Source: Escallonia rubra (Eukaryota; Streptophyta; Magnoliopsida; Escalloniales; Escalloniaceae). Taken from it: DNA of 64,000 bases. How positions within the stretch are numbered: position 1 is the first letter of the stretch; every line of letters starts with the position of its first letter. Shown here piece by piece: positions 57,003 through 64,000 of the stretch. The notes under the pieces are model-generated. The model saw nothing but the letters and a program-made list of their open reading frames with translations. It had not been told where the DNA came from and searched no databases. A program made the translations under genes and the position numbers. The stretch is taken from assembly GCA_033065855.1 (NCBI GenBank), contig JAVXUO010001690.1, positions 124,001 to 188,000 on the forward strand. Reading direction: 5' to 3'.

Positions 57003-58055
57003 TAGAGATGTCAAAAGGGTTGGGCCTCCCGCAGGACGGCCCGGCCCTAAGTGGTAAACAGTGCGGCCCTGGTCCATAAGGCCAAGGGCTAGGGCCAGGG
57101 CCTGGTCATGAAAATTTCCAAAAAAGCCCGGCTCGGCCCTAAAATGGCCCGGGTCAGGCCCGGCCCCGGCCCTCTTTTTGGCCCTATTCTGGCCCAGACA
57201 TTTTGCCCTAAATCTGGCCTTAAACCATTTTGAGTCACTTTTTTTTTCTTTCCCCTTCTTTCTCATGCCTCACTCTCTCTACCTCATATTTTTTTCTTTT
57301 TTTATAACTTTTTGGACATGCACATTTCTTTTCAGCTCATGATGATGATTTCTACTTCTTTATCAAATTTTACTTGCAATCCTCTTCTGTACTAGTTTCA
57401 TGAAATTATGAAGAGAAAAAATATATTTGTTTGTCTAGGAACTAGAAACAACACAATTTAAACAATATAAATGGGGAACATAACTCCAGAAAGTACGAAA
57501 AAATTCATAGTAAAAGTGGTATAATGATGCATGCTTCTAATAAGATAGCTAATAATACTACGTAAAATGCAAAGTTAGAGATATGTTTGAGTGAAATTTT
57601 TAGAGATATCATTGAAAAAAGTTTTGTAGCTATCGACTGTTGACTTTAGATAACAAAAAGCAGTGGTATGAAATTAAGTGGAATTGTCAAGAGAAAATGC
57701 AAAATGTTTGATAAGAGAAAGTAGGAGCAGATGGATTAGATGAAAATGCTTAACTAATCAACTGCTAATCATTCTTGTTTTCCCAAAATTACAAGCAACT
57801 GGTCCCAAACTCGCATAAAAAGAGGATGGTCTATCAAAAATTTTATTTCATGTGTTAATATTTTTGCAACACAAAATAAGAATATATAAAAATAAAAAAA
57901 AGGGCCCGGGGCCAGCCCTAAAATTAAGGCCTAGGGCTTGGATTTCCTTACTTTGGGCCCGGCCCGGCCCATTTTTTGGGGCCCGAAGCCCTGTTTGGCC
58001 CAACCCTTTTTCTGGCCCTCTGGGCCGACCAAAGCCTGGCCCTTTGACACCTCTA
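57003..58055. mobile_element. Non-autonomous hAT-like element, GGCCC-rich ends, copy 2 (1053 bp)
   Basis: It starts TAGAGATGTCAAAAGGG and ends CTTTGACACCTCTA. A perfect 8-bp target duplication CACTAAGG lies at 56995-57002 and 58056-58063, which marks the hAT superfamily. Ends are filled with GGCCC/GGGCC words, and the interior near 57670-57830 matches copy 1 closely. No transposase. Confidence 0.88.
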
Positions 58056-58063
58056 CACTAAGG

Positions 58064-60566
58064 TAAACTTTTAAATTTTCAGTTCACAAAATTATCATAA
58101 TTAGTAAAAAAGACAGACTTACCTCTCATAGAAAAATAAAATAATCCAACCCACCACAGCCTGTTCAGACCAGTTTACCATCGCCACACGGCTCCCTCCC
58201 ACCATGGCTCGATGGCGCTACACCACCACTACCCTGCCACCAATATAAAAAACGAACCCACAACCACCGATCTACACCATAATCATCATTGCTTTGTCAC
58301 CACCATAAAAAAATGAACCTACCACAGCCAATCTATATCACGACCATAATAGTTCCGGCGCCACCACCATAAACAAAACCACCATCGTCAATCACCACAG
58401 CCACTATTGCCCCGTTCATACCACTAAAAACGAACTCACCACTGGCGATCTACACGGATCTGTAGTGGGAAATGGAATGGGTTTGGTGGTGTTATGGATA
58501 TGTGGCTTTGGGTCTGTGTGGGTGGGGGGGTAAGGGGCATACGCTAAAGGGGATAGCAATCTTAGCTCTTTTTTTTTCTATCGCCTTACTATCACTTTTG
58601 AAATCCGGTAAGAAGAACTTGTCCGTTACGTATCAGGGATGGTAGTAGGTCACGGTGGGGAGCTAGAGTCTTTTCAATTTGTCGATCTCTACCCACCCAA
58701 CCCCGGCGCGCTCTTACGGTCGCTAATTAGATTAAATATTAGATCTGTAGCTCTTCTTACCATGGATGATCTCTGAGATTTGATTTGTGGGCAATAATAA
58801 TGGATTAAAGGTCCGTGAAGTTTGTCAACATAGTGATGGTGTTAGCTATCGGTTGTTCACTTATAGTTAGAGGTGGTGGTATAGTGATGGATGGTTGTTG
58901 GCCAAGACGGTTGGCTGGTTATTCGCTATGGTGGTATGGTGTTAGATCTTTGTTAGCCAGGTGGTTTGCTGGTTGTTGAACATGGTACTTGGTTCGTTGG
59001 TTGGTTATGTAGGGAGGGTGGTGGTTAAGAGGCATACGTCGACGGGGATATCAGCATTAGCAGGCGTCAGTGAGACATACAGATTTGTAGTTTAGGTCCG
59101 TGTTCGTGTGAATAGGCATAAGGTAGTTTGGTCTTTGGTGGCAGTGGTGGGGGTTTTGACGACGGTTGTGATGGGCCATGGTTCAACGGCAACGGGCGTG
59201 GCATGGTAAAGCGAGGCTGGCATCGATGGTGGTTGGTCTTGAGTAAGTGAAAGATTTCTTAAGGGACAATTTTGGTAAATCACAATAAAAAGTATGATGT
59301 TGTAACTTTTTCTAACGGTTTCCTAATGATAGGGAGCGGATCAAGATCCTCTACTATACAATAGAGGTGTCGTACAACATTTAGTGATAAAAGATTGTGA
59401 CTGAAAGTATTTTGCCGCTGTTACTGAAATTTAAAATGATAATTTTTTGTAGCTAAAAAACATTTAGGGGCATTTTTTTGGGTACAACAAATCCCTTTGC
59501 TGTACAAGATCCTGACCTGTAAGGAGCTTTGTGTGAAACTATATCGCAAGGGACAACACGTAATTTTAATAATCGGGGTACAGCCCGCCTATAATTTCAA
59601 TCAAATCTCAAGAGTGCGAAGTGTAATAAAACCTTAAACTTTTAACATGTTAAAATAAAATTTGTCAACATATCAGTGTTGGGCTTCTTTCTAACCGAAT
59701 TGAAATATACTGTAGTCACTTACACGTTACAGCAAATGTGTTACTTCATAAAGCTGAATTAATATAAATTCACCACTTTCTTACTTTTTTTTCTAAATTA
59801 CAGTAACTTGTAGGTATTGTGGCACGTGATGGTTAAGCTTTTTAAGGGTTTATAACAATTGACCAAACACGTTCTTACAGTGTCAAAACCATAATCACTT
59901 AAATTTTCCGTTATGTTACATGAATGAAAGTTGTTTTTGCTGAGTAGTAGAAACATTTCATTATAAAAAGTTTTACAAAGTCGTCCCAGCTGTTTGGCAA
60001 CTACCCAACTACATAATCAACTTAATATTTAAAGTTACAAGTTCTCTACATCAGCAAAGTTAAATCTACAATTATCTAATTCCGACGCAATCCAATTTAT
60101 AGATACTCTAAATAACGACAAAGTTACGTTCGGGCGGTAAGAAACCATATTATACAAACCTAAAAATAGGAGTCCTAAATTCAGCACACGACTATTGTAA
60201 CACAAATACAGAGCTCCATAAACAGTATCCAAAAAAAAAAAATTCAGAGCTCCATATGCGAACTAATGGATCAAAAGCAAGCACAAATTTCGAGGAGACC
60301 GTTCGATTCTGTAACAAGCTGATATTACAAAGGATGGGCACTAAGCCAAGAAGACTAAGTTGCTACATTTTCCAACCGCTAGACTGAGAGTAATACAAAA
60401 ATCAGAGCCCAGGATAGCACACTAGAGAACCCGGACTCAAGAACTATTCCCTATCAACAGCTGCTTTTGGTTCGGGCATTAGGCCCGCAAATAATACAGT
60501 TCTCTATAAGTTGGGCAAAAAATAGAATGGTGCGAATAACTTTCTGAAGCTTAATGGCATCAAAAT
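58064..60566. other. Intergenic and TAAC 3' flank
   Basis: 58130-58450 is CCA-rich and 58790-59260 is GGT-rich, both low-complexity triplet-like sequence with spurious frames. 59340-59515 has repeated AAGATCCT and TAGTGATAAAA words, perhaps a decayed MITE. No gene recognised. Confidence 0.35.
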
Positions 60567-63376
60567 CTAGACTGTGCAGTCACTAGAGGTCTGCTTTTGT
60601 TTCTGGCGGTTTTCCTCCGCAATTTGTTGAACCTCTTTCTCACTGGCTGCAATTAGACGCTTGACAGTGTCGAAGGTAGTAAGCCTAATGCTGCAATAGA
60701 AATTTGAGGCCACGAGTCATCCAGAATTACTGAAGTGAATAGAGACCGACACCAAATGCTAAACTTGCAATTCATCCTCCATACACCACCAACCATTTTC
60801 ATAAGCAACTAGAGATAATATTGACTAGACCAAATTCCTGGTCCTATTATGCTTAAAAAGCCTTGGTTAAATGACAATGCGAAGTTGAGATTTTGCTGAA
60901 AACTGAACAGAATAACCAATTAATGGAGCAAGACCTTGCGAAATTCCCGAATGCACTAACTCACCCAAAAGACTTAAACAAAAGGCCTAGCTTCAGCAAA
61001 AGTATGAGTTATGATAAGTTGAAAAGTAAATCCAAAGGAAAAATAGTAGATAGCATGCTAGAAGAACACGAACCTGCTGTTTGGCAATGTTTTCAATGCA
61101 TTGGGCACAAAACCCCTGTACAATCCAACTAATCCATCACGTGCCATAATACCTGCACCAAAGAGATTCCAAGCTGAAAACTAGCAGCTTTGTTCATTTT
61201 CCACGTTCACACACACTTCGAAAACTTCTTATGTATCCATTTTCAGTGCTGAAACAGATTATTATATGTTCCAAGTTCTCCAGCCTTCGCAGGATTAAGG
61301 CTGCCTACATCTAACCCTCCCCAGACCCTGCAATGGTGACAGCCTCGTGCACTGGGCTCCCTATATACAGTTTACTGTAATTTTATGAATTTTCTGCAAT
61401 GACGGGAGCCTCGTGCACTGGGCTGACTCCTAACCACAGTTAAAGTAGTTTTGTAAATTTTATGATACTATAAATAACCAATCCTTAAAATCAGATACCT
61501 GGAAAGGCATCAAAGAATGTCTTGTAAGGTGTACCCTTCATTTGCATTTGCCTTCTGACTGTATCCAAAGGATAGCACATGAGCGTGGCAATAGTAGCCG
61601 ACACCAAAGCAGTTACTAGGGATGCTTCAGTCTTCTTCTGATACTTCTCCGGCAAAGACTTCTTCACTCTGCATTCTCAAATAGATCCATGATTGATAAA
61701 TAGAGAATCTGTCTCTGGTCTTGAGCAGTTCTTTTATTAAAGAAAATTGTTGAAGTGAAATCTCACAAGTCAAAGACACAAAAGTTAACAGCAATGTAAG
61801 GAGCTATGCCAACTAGGGAAGGTCCAAGACCCTTATAAAAGGAGGCAAATCCTTCCTCTTTCAGCATGTTGAAGGCAACCTGAAAGCAACTCAATAAAAC
61901 CACATTCAAAAGATAGAACTTACTGACAAATAAAATCTTGGTTAGCAAATTTTACCTGTGTCATTGTCCGATGCCCTGGCTCAACTGCTAATCTTAACCT
62001 GAGGACATCTAGTGGGTAGGTAACCTATAAAGGGACGATGAGTCAGAAGATAACCTTAAGTGCATATATAGGTATTCTTAACAAAGAAACACAAAAGTGA
62101 TGAAAATCAACCCCATACCTATGATTACCCACATAAGCACAGACCACAAGTTTTCTAAACTTTTGTGTTTAAATCCAAGCACACCCCACCACACACCCAC
62201 ACCATTTTGAAGAACACAACACTAAATCCTGGCAGATGATATTTAAAGTCCAGCTTCTAGCATGTTTATGTACTACACAACTTACTAAAGTTGAAGTCAT
62301 GCCAGCACAAGCACCTGCTGCTAGTCTTCCTATAACAGAGAGCTCGCCGTCCTTTCCCTTAAATAGTTTCTGGAAATTCCAAATGCATTTATAGATAAAA
62401 TAACCGCATCAATCATAATAGCGTATATAACCGCATCAATTATAATAGCATACATAATCCGGGCTAATAGTTTTTTCAGCAAATGATTTCAGCATTACCT
62501 TGTAGGTTTCATAAGCAAACAGCTGGACGGCACTATAAGGTATAACACGTATCACCTGGAACAGTTCAAGAAAATCTCTTGTGAATGCAACTCAACAAGA
62601 AAATGAACAATGAGCTTGCAAAGATCATATGAATTCCTTTAAAAAAAATGCTCTTTCACAGTAGATAGACAGTGAGTATTTGTATAATAACCTGTGGAAG
62701 GTTCCCTTTCCAGTACCCTTTAAGCCCTTCTTCCTTGCCTATCAGCGTAATAGCCTGCGATTCATGTCCGTGGAGAACCATCACTAAACATGTAGGCAAC
62801 AACGATTGAGCATAAAAATTCAAAGATAGCAAACAAGAGGCGTGATTCTCATGTTTGAGCACAAAACTGAAACCCCTCAGAAAAACAAAGGATACCTAAT
62901 GAATCAGTTTATATATGCAGTCCTTGGAACATAGTTCAGAGATAAAATGCCATAAACCTGCCATATAGTTTATTACAATAGATGTCGGCAAAGATGAGAA
63001 TTTGAAGATCAATACTAATTAACCTAAAGTAATTGGGAAGTCAAATTAGACTTTTTCTAATGAGGAATCTTGAAGTATGAACTGAGCTCTCAAAAAATTG
63101 CCGGAGTCAAGGACAGTAAATGGTTAAAAAGGCTTAAGAAGCGGATGCCAATATATGTAGGTTACAAATAAAAAACCACTAGAACATGTCCTTTAATGTA
63201 AACATCCAAAATACAGTCGTAATTCAAAACCTATATGTAACAAACAAGTGTTTAGATCTAGATTCGAGTGCAAGGAAATTCAGTGGAATGAAGAATGGCT
63301 AGGATGAACCATAAGATACCTCAATGAATCCGATTGCCTTCTTAGCGCTCTCTTGCCCAGCTCTCAGTCCATGAGT
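60567..63376 (-). CDS. TAAC: TAAC-like thylakoid ADP/ATP carrier (mitochondrial carrier family), 5' end beyond window
   Basis: Nine exons are visible: 63376-63320, 62754-62692, 62555-62499, 62369-62286, 62024-61956, 61879-61767, 61668-61499, 61152-61074 and 60690-60567 (TAG), about 272 residues. They start with THGLRAGQ and include the carrier signatures P-x-D-x2-R/K of repeat 2 (YPLDVLRLRL) and repeat 3 (YPLDTVRRQM). They also include GYWKGNLPQ, RVIPYSAVQLFAYE, FYKGLGPSLVGIAPYIAVNF, LYRGFVPNALKTLPNSS and a Lys/Gln-rich tail. Transit peptide and repeat-1 signature must lie past base 64000. The match to remembered Arabidopsis TAAC (At5g01500), which moves ATP across plastid membranes, is very close. 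All introns are GT-AG. Confidence 0.92.
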
Positions 63377-64000
63377 CTGCAGACGAACAGAACAATTCAG
63401 ATCAAAACGCATTCAGGAAACGAAGTACCAGATACTTAGTTCATACGCAAACCTCATTCAGGAAGAGACACTCAATTATAGTATTAGCATGCACAAGAAT
63501 ACATTAGCCTGAGGAGGAGAGGGAGGGGGGGGGGGGGGTGCTGTTCACAAGGCTATGACCATAGTAATGCCTGTTACATGGTAAGACTCTAAAGATCAGA
63601 TTAATTATAAACTAATTATGCTGATAAGTTCACTTCCATATAAGAAACATAAGCTTTGCAAAATTGCAAACATGCAAACTCTTGCGTCAAGCATGCTACA
63701 TCTTTATTGGATGGACATTACAGGGAAAAAAAAAGTTTTTAACAAATTTGTCACATAGAATATACTTATACAAAAGAAGAGGGAAAAAGATCCATTCTCC
63801 AAATATAGACCTCCTTCTATTTTTCAGTTACTCAGACATCGCATCTACACTTTTCAAGTTCCTCTATGATTATCCACATCCTCTTCCACAATGAAAGTAT
63901 ACCTTTCTCAGTAATCGGGAGAGTTTTCTCCAAAATACAACAAACAGGCATGCTAATATGTGTTGAAAGCACTTTGCTTCACAAAAATGACTAGACAAAA
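63377..64000. other. Intron of the TAAC-like gene
   Basis: No further TAAC exon is visible up to the window edge. A G-run of 14 bases lies at about 63525-63538. Confidence 0.5.

Noticed and set aside
58130-59260. Possible large inverted repeat between CCA-rich and GGT-rich blocks
   Set aside because: The similarity is only shared triplet composition; no consistent alignment of arms could be followed.

Overview
This window is nuclear DNA of a flowering plant, most likely a eudicot. The evidence is the AT-rich intergenic sequence, the many GT-AG introns, plant-only gene families (FAR1-like transposase, plant mobile domain, REM-type B3, RUS/DUF647, AIRP2-like RING) and nested plant transposons. 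The species cannot be named from the sequence.

Left part (1-14.6 kb) is a transposon-derived accessory island. It holds the 3' part of a FAR1/MULE-type transposase (1-1388, +), a single-domain B3 gene (6622-7091, +), a divergent pair of paralogous small basic proteins of unknown function (7771-8169, - and 8586-9020, +), and a five-exon plant-mobile-domain/Ulp1-protease gene broken by five in-frame stops (13699-10466, -). A 23-bp palindrome with GTCCGC/GCGGAC arms recurs through this segment, in a 56-bp array, a 77-bp array and scattered copies. Its stems vary in a compensatory way, and I did not notice it elsewhere in the window. A 4.66-kb CACTA element (1709-6369) landed inside one copy and duplicated the trinucleotide GCT.

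Middle part (14.6-28.4 kb) is mostly mobile DNA: an AT microsatellite, LTR remnants, a GGCCC-rich hAT-like element (18183-19439), and a gag-only LTR retrotransposon on the minus strand (20541-28444). The 5' LTR of that retrotransposon is split by a 5.9-kb MuDR-type MULE (22363-28270) with near-perfect 9-bp target duplications. The MULE carries a transposase gene with one nonsense codon and an oppositely oriented GRF-zinc-finger/membrane-anchor ORF, also with one stop.

Right part (28.9-64 kb) is gene-bearing. It has a small two-exon hypothetical gene with a SINE in its intron, a decayed HMGB copy (30711-31888), and an intact HMGB gene (35880-38141, 160 aa). Then come four minus-strand genes: an AIRP2-like RING E3 ligase (42246-39912, 242 aa), a cis-prenyltransferase (49691-47405, 318 aa), RUS5 (56703-51035, 15 exons, 501 aa) and a TAAC-type thylakoid ADP/ATP carrier (63376-60567, 5' end beyond the window). 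From memory, Arabidopsis has TAAC, RUS5 and AIRP2 as consecutive loci At5g01500/01510/01520, and cis-prenyltransferases next to an AIRP2 paralogue near At5g58770-58787, so this looks like an ancestral block. A truncated LINE with a 22-bp target duplication, two Stowaway-like MITEs and a second GGCCC hAT element with a perfect 8-bp target duplication punctuate it.

Exon boundaries come from reading frame, GT/AG sites and remembered family sequence; no alignment was run.
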